This document shows positions 21,915-31,905 of a stretch of DNA of 64,000 nt, piece by piece. Position 1 is the stretch's first letter; each line of letters begins with the position of its first letter. The notes below the pieces were generated by a model. The model was not told the DNA's origin. It searched no databases and worked only from the letters and a program-made list of their open reading frames with translations. The stretch comes from Lepraria neglecta (taxonomy: Eukaryota > Ascomycota > Lecanoromycetes > Lecanorales > Stereocaulaceae), in assembly GCA_033220425.1 (NCBI GenBank), contig CM065650.1, positions 4,278,001 to 4,342,000 on the forward strand, written 5' to 3'. The translations under genes were made by a program, and so were the position numbers.

Positions 21915-22514
21915 ATGACTACTCTGAATCACAAGCGGAAAGCTGAAGATGACCTCCAAAACGAGCAACGACTCACGAAGAAATTCGATCTTCTGAACCT
22001 CGACCACACCGGCAAGCTCTACATCCCCGTCCAATCCTCCAAGTCTAAACATACCCCTCGTACCCATGCCGAATCCAATTCAATGCACCTCGATGATACG
22101 AAAGACAAAATCTACATCCACAACCTAGACGACGAGCTCGCCGACATCGAATCCGAGGAAGAAAGACTAGTCTTCCTCCCCGACATCGAGAGGAAGCTAG
22201 CCAAAATCCCCAAGTCCGTACTATTAGGAGAGGGTCATCCAGCTACTGGGAATAAGATGATACTGTACAGCGTTCCTACATCGTTGACGGTACCTGAAGA
22301 GCAGGACAAGGTCCGAAAGGCTATCATTGAGAGCAGGGCGAGGGCGAGGGAGAAGCAGGTGCAGGAGGCGCAGGCTGAACGGGAGGATAGCGGCCGGCAT
22401 GTAAATGGGGACGGGACGGTCGAGAAGGCGGACGGTGTGAGAAACCTGGGTCATGTTGCAGAGGAGGGGCCTTTGGCGATCCAAGAGGATGAAGACGCTA
22501 TGGATATCGGATAG
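21915..22514 (+). CDS. Hypothetical acidic nuclear-type protein
   Basis: A single exon of 199 residues. The N-terminus MTTLNHKRKAEDDLQNEQRL contains a KRK...KK cluster that could serve as nuclear signal, and KFDLLNLDH is hydrophobic enough to contact a partner. A conserved-looking block, KIYIHNLDDELADIESEEE then LVFLPDIERKLAKIPKSVL, follows. The C-terminal 60 residues are charged (RARAREKQVQEAQAERED, coiled-coil-like) and end in an acidic DEDAMDIG tail. I recognise no family. The single clean frame, third-position bias and context favour a real gene. Divergent from RPL12. Confidence 0.7.
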   Translation: MTTLNHKRKAEDDLQNEQRLTKKFDLLNLDHTGKLYIPVQSSKSKHTPRTHAESNSMHLDDTKDKIYIHNLDDELADIESEEERLVFLPDIERKLAKIPKSVLLGEGHPATGNKMILYSVPTSLTVPEEQDKVRKAIIESRARAREKQVQEAQAEREDSGRHVNGDGTVEKADGVRNLGHVAEEGPLAIQEDEDAMDIG

Positions 22515-22633
22515 CTTGCTAATATATCCGAAAAGAAAGTGAACACATGGTTTGTCCTATAGACAGAGATCTCGTGCCTGGGAAAAGATCCTGGACCGGT
22601 TGAAATTGTTATGGTCATTTCGCCCCTTCTTGT

Positions 22634-22850
22634 TCAAGCTTCCCATCCGGTTTGCGAGATGAGACTTTCAACGTCCGACACAACGCCTATGAAGGACGCG
22701 AAGAGCTGATATACTTCTTGATCCAGGCAGGCCTTTGGACATTCTTTGGCTTCTCTCATCACCTTCATGTACCTGTCCTCAATGATGCTGCAAAGCTTGT
22801 CCGAGTCTCGACAAATGGTAATCACCAAAGGAACTGTCCTGTATCGGTTT
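22634..22850 (-). pseudogene. Relic related to the 24-kb unknown gene
   Basis: The frame around 22640-22820 reads DSDKLCSIIEDRYMKVMREA and, after a gap, FASFIGVVSDVESLI. The same pattern is found in the last exon of the unknown gene at 24 kb (DSLRLCKLIEDNYAKVLRN and FDSVIEAVSDSERLV). Two copies about 1.4 kb apart in the same orientation suggest a local duplication whose other copy has lost most of its length: the frame upstream of 22834 is closed. A BTB-domain relic lies between them. Short, but the ordered run of identical positions is unlikely to be chance. Confidence 0.6.
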
Positions 22851-23204
22851 CACTGCGCGCGAATTTGAGAGCAAAATCCTGGCAGATGTCATGAACCCTT
22901 ACATTAAACAGCATGTGACTGATACCACTCTTACAAAATTAAATACCCTGTGTGCTCCTGCTTTATGTCATTTTTCAGTAACAACATAAGGAGAAACTTG
23001 CCTTCCACGTCAACCTTTGCTCCAACTAAACCCCTCTACAGCTCGTTAAAGCCTCAGCGCCCACTCACTTTATAACATCTTTAGACGGAACCCTGCCATC
23101 AGCACCTGACAACGCTGACGTCCATATCCATAAAAAGAGAAAGATCCACGCGTGCGTTGTAGCCATTCCAGTGCTACTCCCTAATCAGTTCCTGACCTCG
23201 ACAC

Positions 23205-23640
23205 AGTGATTCCTTCGATACCATCGTCCAAATTATCGTGGGCCCACAGAAGAAAGTCTGCAGCATCCACCACAAAATTCTACAAAGCAGCTTTCAACAG
23301 CAATTTCGTAGAAGCGCATACCCACAAGATCGAAATGCCTGACGAGGATATCGAAATGTTTAATTACTTCCAGATCTAGCTCTACACAAAGGAAATCCCG
23401 CTTACGGATAAAGCTGGAAAAGAAATCAACAGCGACATAGTCGTGGATCTATATATTTTTGGGGAAGCCAGAGATATACCGGATCTTTAAAATGCTGCCA
23501 TTGACGCTTTCATTACCCAGGTTCTCGGATCTCGACAATTTCCAACTGGGTTAATCAGATATGTCTATGGAAACACCGCCGAAAAGTCATCGCTTCGCCA
23601 ACTCTTTGTGGATGTGTCTTTGCTACTGCAACACAGGCTA
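23205..23640 (+). pseudogene. BTB/POZ-domain protein pseudogene
   Basis: Frame 1 of the plus strand reads FYKAAFNSNFVEAHTHKIEM, then PDEDIEMFNYFQI, a stop, LYTKEIPLTD, and after a spacer IVVDLYIFGEARDIPDL, a stop, NAAIDAFITQVLG. This is the order of a fungal BTB domain: FR.AC...F.EA...I.L.ED....F..F..WLY...I, then L..LY.FA....IP.L.N..ID. The stops are TAG at 23377-23379 and TAA at 23488-23490. The first strand (DTIVQIIVGPQKKVCSIHHK, from 23215) is in another frame, with the H...L..S..FF region partly lost. BTB domains mediate dimerisation and Cullin-3 contacts. The TAA could derive from CAA by C to T; the TAG lies where relatives have Trp or a similar residue. Clearly decayed. Confidence 0.75.
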
Positions 23641-23978
23641 TTTTGGTGAAGAGTTCTACGGGAACCACAGCCGGCGCTTTCTTTTAGATTCAGCTCTTGC
23701 GCACTGCGAGGTAGCGGAAGGGATTAGGTCCAAGATCCAGGACTTCACGGCCGATTGCTCGCTGTACTATGTCGCATCTCGAAATTAGCCAATATTCTGC
23801 GGCAGCTATGGGGGTCAAAGGTCGTTGAGTGTGGAAGGAGTGAGGAGGCGCAAGTGCTCGGCATGCCAATGTAATTGCTGTTGCTGCTTCTAGACATGTA
23901 ACACCCCGAAAGCAGAAATCTTGTACCCTATGAATATGAAAGGCTTGTACCTGTATAACTAATAGTACATCGTTCCCT

Positions 23979-24941
23979 CTAGGTTCTCGGACTGACCTGT
24001 TTGACAAGCCGTTCCGAATCCGACACCGCTTCAATCACAGAGTCAAACAACGTACAAAGCTCCTCATCATCCTCTGGGATCACGCCTCCTGCGTAGCCTC
24101 CATTCCTGAGAACCTTTGCATAATTATCTTCAATGAGTTTACAAAGCCTGAGGGAGTCCGGATACTGCTTGCGTATCGCACGAGCAACATCTTTGATTGC
24201 ATCGTCGAGAGGATTCATCAGTCTGTCTAGTATTAGTTCCGTCTCATTATACACGTTTTTCTTTTCAACGACTTACGCATGCCCTTCCATATGCTCCGGC
24301 ATCAGAATCAACACCCCCATGCCAAACACTTGCGCCAATTTCGCCGCCTTTCCGAAGCTGTGATTCGAGAAACCCTTCCATGGCCCATCGTCGTGTACCG
24401 ACAAGCTCAAGGCCGCTCCCTTCATTCAGCTTGCGCAGTAAGTACTGCTTGACGAGGGCAGAATCTGGTATCGACTCGGAATCTGGGCGGCTAACAGCCT
24501 TTCTTAGAATGCTCCTCAGGGTTGGAGACTGTTGGTACTGCTGTGTGGCATCCTGGTACGCGTTACGAAAGTTGAGCAGTACGGTTGAGATTGCGTAGTC
24601 CTTGTTGACGGTGAGGCTAATTGCTGATTCCAGGCTTCGTAGTAGAAGTAGAGATTGGTAGGCGTGTGTCAGCGCTGGTACGAGGTTGTTTGGCTTCGGG
24701 TGGGTGTGGCCGTCGGCAATCCCACTTTGTGAGCCGCGTACTGATACCACATTCTCTTGATCGAGTTGAAGCTGGTTTGGCTAAACACCCCTTTAAGGTC
24801 TTCAGGGGCTCCTAATCCGTTGAAGAAGGCGACTGCCGTCATCCACTTGTCAGAAAGGTCGGCATTCGGGGCTTCTGAACGCTTAGCTGCATTTCTTGTA
24901 TATCTTCGAACCACTGGCGCGCTGTGTGACCTACTGATATT
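23979..24941 (-). CDS. Unknown protein, frame interrupted (C-terminal part of the 24-26 kb locus)
   Basis: Three protein-like blocks are ordered on the minus strand. First, 24941-24700: ISRSHSAPVVRRYTRNAAKR and later WMTAVAFFNGLGAPEDLKGV. Second, 24700-24420: ALTHAYQSLLLLRSLESAIS, then LNFRNAYQDATQQYQQSP and LVKQYLLRKLNEG. Third, 24417-23979: AALSLSVHDDGPWKGFSNHS, FGMGVLILMPEHMEGHA, a clean GTAAGTCG...GACAG intron (24276-24223), then LMNPLDDAIKDVARAIRKQY and VIEAVSDSERLVKQ. Blocks two and three join in frame if the CCC run at 24418-24420 (plus strand) loses one base. The join between blocks one and two is unresolved. The last block alone could start at an ATG at 24425. No family is recognised; it is globular and alpha-helical in character. 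Confidence 0.55.
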
Positions 24942-25859
24942 CTAATCACGCCGAATACGTTTTGAAGGACGCTCGACCTCGGGTGAGGCAGGCCTAGTGA
25001 GATCCACGAAGTTGATGATAGGTGACGATTCGATTGGTACGGCCGAACGCCTGGGAGTAGCTCTCGGGTTATTTCCCGCAGTGGTTGCTGGCGTTGAAGA
25101 TGTTGACGCCCGCTCTGAAGCAGACATACGAGAACGTGTGTTTGGTGCGGCCGAACGCTGGGGACCAGCTTCTACAAGGTTCCCCGAAGCGGACACCGGC
25201 GATGGAACAACCGAGGTGTGCCCTGGAGCAAACATATAGGAAGCTGGATCGGTGAATGGGATGGCATCGTGCTGTAGACTGACTGGAGGGCCGGTAGGAA
25301 GCATGGATGCTGCTGTGGGCCGCTGAATCGAAAGCCGTTGGTGATGAGGAAAGTTGGAAGGGTTAAGCTGGCTTTGTATCTGTATGAGGCATGTTAGATA
25401 CGCAATACAATTGTCGAGGCGTAGCATTGGAATCGATGGGGTTAGAAAGCAAGAGATTTTTTGCTCACTTTGCAAAGCTCGACCAATAAAGTGCTCCGTG
25501 TCGTAGGATCTGTACTCAACTTCTGCGACAGGCGATTGGCTACATCGTGCAAGAACCCAAGGTGTGCCACCATCTACGGTCGAAGTCAGCAAGACCACAG
25601 TTTCAGGTAGAATGAGTCGCTCATGGATAGGTACGTCTTGAGCCCCGAGGCGACAGTCCACAGATAGAGCTCGGGAAACAATAGCACCCAGCTCTTGTAA
25701 GGTCGACTTGGTGCACGTGTCTGCAGCTTTCAATATCAAGCCACTCTCTGGAAGCTTGTCGATGGATGGGGGTTTTGCCACTACTAGCAACAAGTCGACC
25801 AATTCCAAGAGAGTATTAGACGCATGAGGTCTGGGGAGTTTGCCTGTCATTAGCCTCAT
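24942..25859 (-). CDS. Unknown protein with Ser/Pro-rich tail (N-terminal part of the 24-26 kb locus)
   Basis: A single exon of 305 residues from ATG 25857-25859. The first 190 residues look globular: NTLLELVDLLLVVAKPPSID, AIVSRALSVDC, LPETVVLLTSTVDGGTPWVL and LDNCIAYLTCLIQIQSQL. From residue 190 on it is Ser/Pro/Thr/Ala-rich, then shows VPIESSPIINFVDLTRPASP (a stretch that resembles a SUMO-interacting motif) and a basic end, KRIRRD. The closing TAG (24942-24944) is in the same frame as the following block NISRSHSAPVVRRY, so this and the next entry may be one gene split by a stop. No family is recognised. A start at the fourth codon (MTGKLPRPH) is equally possible. Confidence 0.6.
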   Translation of the reverse strand: MRLMTGKLPRPHASNTLLELVDLLLVVAKPPSIDKLPESGLILKAADTCTKSTLQELGAIVSRALSVDCRLGAQDVPIHERLILPETVVLLTSTVDGGTPWVLARCSQSPVAEVEYRSYDTEHFIGRALQSEQKISCFLTPSIPMLRLDNCIAYLTCLIQIQSQLNPSNFPHHQRLSIQRPTAASMLPTGPPVSLQHDAIPFTDPASYMFAPGHTSVVPSPVSASGNLVEAGPQRSAAPNTRSRMSASERASTSSTPATTAGNNPRATPRRSAVPIESSPIINFVDLTRPASPEVERPSKRIRRD

Positions 25860-26159
25860 GTGGAGGCATGTTTAAACCTGCGTGAAAAAGTCGACCAGTT
25901 TTGTGACAACCGCTAACAAGAAAAGATTTATATAGCAACCGGTGAACATTGGAAATAAGAGTTTTGGATGAAGTTGCCAAGCAAAACAAAAACTTGACAT
26001 TCACTCTGCGCCTGCTATGCTAGGTATTCATGAATCTAAAGCTCGAATATCGATTCATAGGTATAATTGAACGTTGAGTGCAAATTCCTTAGCATGATGA
26101 TGTTGCTGTCGATTGTAAAAGGTGAATAGTAGGACTTGTCTCAATTTCTCGAAATGAAA

Positions 26160-26887
26160 CTATTTGGAACCCTGATTTAGCCTCGACATCATTCCCTGCT
26201 TCGCAGGCTGGACAGGCATCTCGGCAACCAGGTTCTGCTGACTAGACGCGGCCTGATTCAAAGGCACATTCTGCATCGTATTTGAAGACTCTCCCATATT
26301 GGGATGATTGGGTGGTGGGCCAGGTGGGGGAACAGCCCATTCCTGCACTGGGTTGACCTTCGTTCCATTGTCTGGAGGTTGGTATACAGGTGGAGGGATA
26401 TGCTCGGCGTGGTTATAGGCTGTGCAATCAGCTTTTTTCTATACAGCGAACCTTGAGACCCTTACCTGGTGGAGGAGGAGCGAAATTCTGCATCGGGTAA
26501 CTTTCGCCGTATGTATTTTGTTGTGGGTAGTACCCAAATTGTGGTCGTGGCATGTACTGGACTCGTTGTCGGCGAGGGAGGAGGAACTGCACTGCCTTAG
26601 TCCAGAGAACCGTCTGTAGCATTCATGATCGTACTTTATGATATGCCAAAGGGGGCAAGCCTTTCTTTATCCTTCGTTGCGCGTGGTAGTAGCCTCCAAC
26701 AAACCAGAGCAGGAACAGTAGCAGGATCGCGCCGAGGAAAGCCCATTTGATGGCGATAGCCGTCTACAAGCCAGTCAGTCTGTGTTATAGTGAGCGAGGT
26801 ACGGTCATTACGCACATTCGAGTAGCCCTCGTCGTCATCTCCATCATCCCCGTTGAACCCTTGTCTCTTTAGGATTGTAAAGTCCAT
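26160..26887 (-). CDS. RCR-family membrane protein (Congo-red resistance)
   Basis: Four exons are read. MDFTILKRQGFNGDDG..., intron GTGCGT...TGTAG, then TAIAIKWAFLGAILLLFLLW with FVGGYYHAQRRIKKGLPPLAYHK, a second intron of about 40 bases starting GTACGA, then LLPRRQRVQYMPRPQFGYYP, an intron GTAAGG...TGCACAG, and AYNHAEHIPPPVYQPPDNGT to the end. This is the layout of the fungal RCR family: short lumenal head, one membrane span (residues about 27-47), then a Pro/Tyr-rich cytosolic tail with PPxY-like motifs (PPPVYQPP) that in yeast Rcr1/Rcr2 recruit the ubiquitin ligase Rsp5 and affect chitin deposition and endosome-vacuole traffic. The second intron is the least sure part. Confidence 0.8.
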
Positions 26888-27330
26888 GCTTGCAGATGTA
26901 AATGGAAGACTCTGTCTGTGCAGTGCCTGCCCTTGGTATGGAGAGATTAGAAGTGATGAACCCCAAATCTGCAACGTGATGATGCCTTGCTGAAACAGGG
27001 ACCGCAAGGACGAAGCAGGCTTGAAGGCGACACAAAGTCAATTGGGACGGGCCACGTAGGGCTTGCCAGTGGCAAAGATTGCGAGTTGTTGTCCACCTCG
27101 ATGTGAGGTTACACGAACTACTGGGGTTGCTGCTTCTAGGATCAATAAAGGTTGCGAGGCGAAAAGAGGCTTGAATGTTGCTTCCTTCCTTTCATCTTAA
27201 CCCGAAATAGCCTGCGGCCCCCACTAAGAGGTTTGGTACCAGTAAAGTGCAGACCTCCCTGATTTAAAGACACTCCTTTTACGTTCCAATACATTTTTCT
27301 TACATAGACCGCGACGCTTTTTCTACACTG
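26888..27330. other. Spacer, nothing recognised
   Basis: 443 bases upstream of the RCR gene and downstream of the disulfide isomerase gene. Contains the RCR promoter and the PDI 3' UTR. An AT-rich patch lies at 27260-27310. Confidence 0.35.
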
Positions 27331-28893
27331 CTACAACTCCCCATGGGTAGGTGCTGCTGGTTCTGCTTCTTCCTCTTCCTTTCCAAGCAAGGACTCTGGC
27401 AACTTTTCCTTTGGCCCTTCACCAAACCTGATATTATCCACCCAGTTTTCTACCGAATGGAAGTCATAATTCTTGGCCCCATAGCGCCTCCACCACCCTC
27501 TTCTAGCGTTCACTGCCACGAGCTCAAAGTCCTTTTCGCCTCCAAGTTTAAACGCGTCCCGCAGGGTTGCTGACCCGGTGTTTCTGGTGGGTATCGAGTA
27601 GAAAGGGAACAATTTCGACTCCCTTTTCACGTGCTTGTCCGCAATTTCTGCCAGGCTGGATAGAGCAGCGTTCGCTGCATCTGGAAGCACTTCCTCGTCT
27701 CCAACATCTGGCAAAAGCGCAAGGATACATGTCGACGTCCTTGCGCCGAGGCATTTCTCCTCAAGGTATTTCTGCTCCAAAAGGACATGGATGGGTTCAG
27801 GCTGGTCGGGTATCACAGCGGGCTTTGGAGCATCAGGAGAAGCAATTGGGTCTGGAGACTCTGTAGGGTTGCTTTCCTCCTCGAGAGTGACGGACGTTGC
27901 GCCAGCTGCTTCCTCTGAAGCTTTGGCGGAAGCGTGTGAAGACGAGGCCGAAGAGAAAGACGAGGCCGCTTCTTCTGACTTGACAGCATCCTCCATTGAA
28001 GCTTTCTCCGGCTTCCTACCCATTGGCTTCTGTTTCTCCTGGGATCCAGCCTGCGAGCTGGGCGAAGCATATTGGCTTAGGAAGCCTTTCATCGAGTCTT
28101 TCTTGTACGACCCCTCGAATTTTACTGGCTCTTTATCTCCTCCCGGTAGCACGATGAGTGTTGGGTACTCAGTAATGTCAAATTTTTCCACAGCTGCAGT
28201 CTCTTTATTTCGAATTTGTGCGAAGGTGATGCTCCCAAGGTATTCTAGGGCCAGTACTTTCATGAGCGCGCTTGTCGTTCCCTTCTCGCTGAAGAGTATA
28301 GCTCTGGTGTCGTCGCTGTTCTCCAGGAAGTTTGACAGCCCCTTGTCTGTAATCTTCTTGACATTGTTGGGGATTGCCGACTTCACAGCATCAACGATGC
28401 CGCTTGCCGTCCGAGCGCCTTGATAGTCTTCCACTATGGGCTTTCCTGGTTTCTTCGAAGGTTTGACGATCTTCAGGGTAGGGAAGCCTTGGACGCCCAT
28501 AGAGCCACAGAATGGCTTGTTCAATTCATCGTCGCAGTTGACCGCGACGACCTGTGCAAGATCTTTGAGGCTTTTGGCGGCTTTCTCGTATTCTGGCTTG
28601 AGGTTCTTGCAATGTCCACACCATGGTGCGTAGAATCTTTGGCAGGCTTAGCTGATGTCTTTGGTATAGCGTAAATGACTTACTCGACTATCTGGAATTG
28701 TATATTAGCTTTAGACCTTCATTTTCGTAGCCTGTAGACCTACCGAGACTTGATTCGACTTAGCGACAAGCTTCTGATAGCTGCTTCCATCAACTTGGAG
28801 TACAGCAGAGCCTTTGGAATATAGACCTTGGCTACTGACGGATGTGGCTAGTATGAGGCTGGTGAGACCAGCGATAAAACTTTTGGAAAACAT
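27331..28893 (-). CDS. ER protein disulfide isomerase, P5/Mpd1 type
   Basis: Three exons: 28893-28744, an 8-base microexon 28691-28684 (ATAGTCGA), and 28636-27331; 488 codons in total, 487 residues. A signal peptide (MFSKSFIAGLTSLILATSVS) leads into one thioredoxin domain with active site FYAPWCGHCKNLKPEYEKAA (CGHC at 59-62). A second thioredoxin-like stretch (EYPTLIVLPGG) has no CxxC. After a Ser/Glu/Ala-rich linker (about 215-300), CILALLPDVGDEEV and LVAVNARRGWWRRYG match the b-type domain of P5/PDIA6 and Mpd1. The C-terminus THGEL resembles an HDEL retrieval signal with Gly in place of Asp. It should form or shuffle disulfides in the ER. It diverges from the Vta1 gene. Confidence 0.9.
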
Positions 28894-29193
28894 GGTGGAT
28901 ACTGTAAAGACAGTGGAGTTTGAAAAGCAGCAGCGTGGGCTTTATGTGCTCACCGAAACAACATTGACAGCCTGGCCTCTTCGGTCGGCTATGGATTGCG
29001 GGGTCTAGCGCGCTGCAGGGATCGAGCTTCCCGCCGCTATCTACGTCGCCGCCAAGACTCAGCGAAGCCTTCGTACTTAGCTTTCTAATTCATAGAAGCA
29101 ATGTCCACTTTGCCATGAAAGACTGTATCCTTATCGTACATAACCGCTGAGACCGAAGATTTGGTCACTTCAACCCCATCTCTAACAGCCAAA
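28894..29193. promoter_or_regulatory. Divergent promoter, PDI / Vta1
   Basis: 300 bases between the two start codons. No clear unfolded-protein-response element could be picked out by eye. Confidence 0.3.
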
Positions 29194-30713
29194 ATGGCTG
29201 CAGCTATCCCCTCAGCTCTCAAGGCAGCCGATGTTACTCGTTTTGCGCAGCGGGCTGGTCAATTGGAGAAGGCCAAACCTGTTGTTGCATACTGGTGTAA
29301 GAGAACGCTCGAGTCTTAAAGCTTTGTGACTGACTTCGACACAGGCAACTACTGGATCGTTGAGCAAATCCTAGCGAAAGGGCTTCATCAGAAGGATGAT
29401 GACTGCAAGAACTACACTATGAATATGATTGACAAGCTTGAGCAGGTACGCTTTGGAGGATCGGCGAATTGAGAAGAGAGCCTGGCTGATCTGGCATCAG
29501 ACCAAATCCGATTATACCGAGAATGATGCGATTGCGGATGATATTGCTGGTCAGGCATACATTGAACAATTTGGCCTGGAGACGTTTCAAAGAGCGGAGA
29601 ATGCCATGAAGGCCAACAAAGCATCGAGGTAACACATCTTACGCCAGAAAAGTCACAGCGGGACTGACTTGGATCAGACAGACCGCAGACACCTTCCAGG
29701 CAGCAGCCACCTTCCTGGATCTCTGCCAGATATGGGGACCTCTGGAGCCGGAGATAACTTCAAAGATCAAGTTCGCCAAGTATCACTCTCTGCGTATCCT
29801 CAAGGCGATCAAGGCCGGAGAAGACCCGAACCTCTCCAACCCGGCACCAGAGCCAGAAGAACCCCCTCTTGATCTCAATGACCCGGAAGTTCAGATGTTG
29901 AATGGCTCCGCCGATGTAGTTCGTCAACCGTCAGTGGAGGAGGTTCCGGACGAACATGATAGACTACAAAAGCATTTAGCGGAACGATCGACCTACGACG
30001 AATCTCTACATCCATCCAGAACACCCTCAGTCCCTCCTCAGCAGGCCCCGAATCACCAGCCACCTCAAGACCTAGGTGAAGACTATTACCGGACAGCGCC
30101 TCCTGATGTCTCTCCACTTGCTCCATCGATGAATGATCGAGCCTTGTCTGATGGCGGTGGCTATTTCCCAAGAGTGCCAGAATCTGATTCGACTTTGCCT
30201 GATGCACCTCCACAAGATCCAGGGTCTCCACCAGTATTCGACCTCCCAGACACTTCTTCTCTTCCACGTCCTTCCGAGCCATCATCGTCGAATGTCCCAC
30301 CACCTCAACCCCCGCCAACTAGCTCACTTCATTCGTTCCCAACACCATCTATGGAAGAGTCAGATGTATCTTCACCAGCACCTCCGGTCTCATCTTATCC
30401 TTCAGCGCCACCGCCTGCATCCGTCCCATCTTATCCCTCACAACTTCCACCTGCTACCAGGCCAGCGCCTCAGATACCTCTTCAGCCTCCACTGCTCACT
30501 CCTAAGGCACCTGTAAGGCAGACTGCTCCGTCTGGAGTTACCCCAACAGCTCCACCTCCAATCACCGGTCAGGCAAACTATGTTACTAATGAAGAAGCTA
30601 TACTTAAAGCCCAAAAGCATGCGAGGTGGGCTATATCAGCTCTGAATTTCGAGGATGTAAATACGGCGGTGAAGGAATTGAGAGGAGCATTGGAGTCACT
30701 GGGAGCGAGATGA
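29194..30713 (+). CDS. VTA1: Vta1/LIP5, activator of Vps4 in multivesicular-body sorting
   Basis: Exons 29194-29296, 29345-29445, 29501-29628 and 29678-30713 give 455 residues. The N-terminal domain (1-170) contains IPSALKAADVTRFAQRAGQL, WIVEQILAKGLH, DAIADDIAGQAYIEQFGLE and FAKYHSLRILKAIKAGEDPN; it binds ESCRT-III subunits through MIT-like folds. A long Pro/Ser-rich linker (about 190-390) follows. The C-terminal VSL helix pair (ILKAQKHARWAISALNFEDV, then TAVKELRGALESLG) matches the region that dimerises and stimulates the ATPase Vps4. It therefore acts on endosomes, recycling ESCRT-III. The third exon starts at TKSDYTENDAIADD after a CATCAG acceptor; reading on from exon 2 would stop within 10 codons. 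Confidence 0.93.
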
Positions 30714-31289
30714 CAGTAATCGGTTATCTGCAAGTGATCGAGCTGCAGGTCATATCATTAGCGTGCATTTAAATGAGCAGAGGCTGTCACTCCGCGGCGA
30801 CTTACCAACGTTCGATAATCAAAAAATCACCTTTTCTCGCTACTATCACCCACCTTCTCTTAACACTTAAACTCCGTCAACACCCACACCCTTCACCTCA
30901 AACTTTCAACCATGACCGAACCTCATGGGCAGGATACACATCTTTCAAATTGACTACACGCTACTGAAAAATTTGAGAATGTTTGAGTATTTGGGATCAC
31001 CACACAACACTCACGCGTCACTCTCCCAAAAACATCGTCCTTCGACTGGGTCGCGGTCCCAGACTATGGACGCGTCATCTGACGACATATACTCAATCCA
31101 TCATGCAACCCACAGTCAGCCCTCTAACACGATGTTACCATCACGATCAAATCACAGGGATGTGATTACTCCAACCTCTGTGAATGACACAACACGCGTC
31201 AACACCGTGGATTCTCACCCCTAAAATCCTGACCGTGCACTTTCACTTCCAAGTTCATCAAAAAGCCGTCGGATGAGAAGCTAATCGCT
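30714..31289. other. Spacer with no supportable gene
   Basis: 575 bases after Vta1. An ATG at 30912 opens 13 codons only; several overlapping open stretches of 60-100 codons occur, rich in His/Ser/Thr, with no common protein logic. Could hold first exons of the next locus. Confidence 0.3.
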
Positions 31290-31905
31290 GGTATAGTATT
31301 GGATAAAACCCAGGATCACTTTCTCAATTACATCCCAACCGTCACGGTACCTCTTGAAAAATACTCACAGCACTTTGAGATGCTCGGCTTCAGCTTGCGC
31401 CACACCTACGAACTCCGTAGAACCTTCGTCTCTCAAATGAAAGCTCACGTCAACTCTCCCCTCTATAAATTCTTGACACCAGACGACAATAAGGCTGCCT
31501 TCAAAAATCTAGTGCTAGAGTTTCTGGCCGAGTATGGACACACATGTTGGAGTCACATGTTGGAGTCGCTGTTCACGAGACCATCTCCAAGAGCCCGATG
31601 TACTGAAAGGTTTCTACTATCCCCGTGACCCCGAGTGAAAGGGCTCGAGGTACGTAACTTTTGGATTTCCACACCTTTGACTTTTCTAACTCCATAGCAG
31701 ACTAGTCGAAGCGTTAGAAGAGATGTTTGAGTACAAAGCCAAGGCAATGTCACGCGCTAGAGTAAGTTTTCATCCTTTACTATTAAAAGACGAAACTGAT
31801 AGAACTCGTCAAGGGTGGAGGAGCAACAGCAGATATCAGGCGGTCGATCAACTTTGCTGCTCTGACAGGTCTGAAGGTAGACGCTGAGAATGATGAGAAG
31901 AAATG
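31290..31905 (+). pseudogene. Hypothetical protein locus, probably degenerate
   Basis: From 31290 the frame reads VLDKTQDHFLNYIPTVTVPL, then EKYSQHFEMLGFSLRHTYEL and FLTPDDNKAAFKNLVLEFLA: convincing alpha-helical protein sequence without a family I know. It runs to about 31540. Downstream, RLVEALEEMFEYKAKAMSRA (about 31700-31760) and LIELVKGGGATADIRRSINF with a KVDAENDEKK end (31800-31905) look like further exons, but the introns needed between them would be unusually short (one of about 28 bases) or the frames do not meet. Either the splice sites are atypical or the gene is decaying. Its last codons overlap the ATG of the next open frame. Confidence 0.4.

Noticed and set aside
24265-24417. 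Continuation of the long frame (LVGTRRWAMEG...) as the real C-terminus at 24.3 kb
   Set aside because: The overlapping frame is much more protein-like and splices in phase to the last exon, whose sequence has a second copy nearby.
27635-28423. 262-codon plus-strand open frame
   Set aside because: It is antisense to the main exon of the disulfide isomerase, Ser-rich and without family resemblance; it exists because of the codon bias of the real gene.
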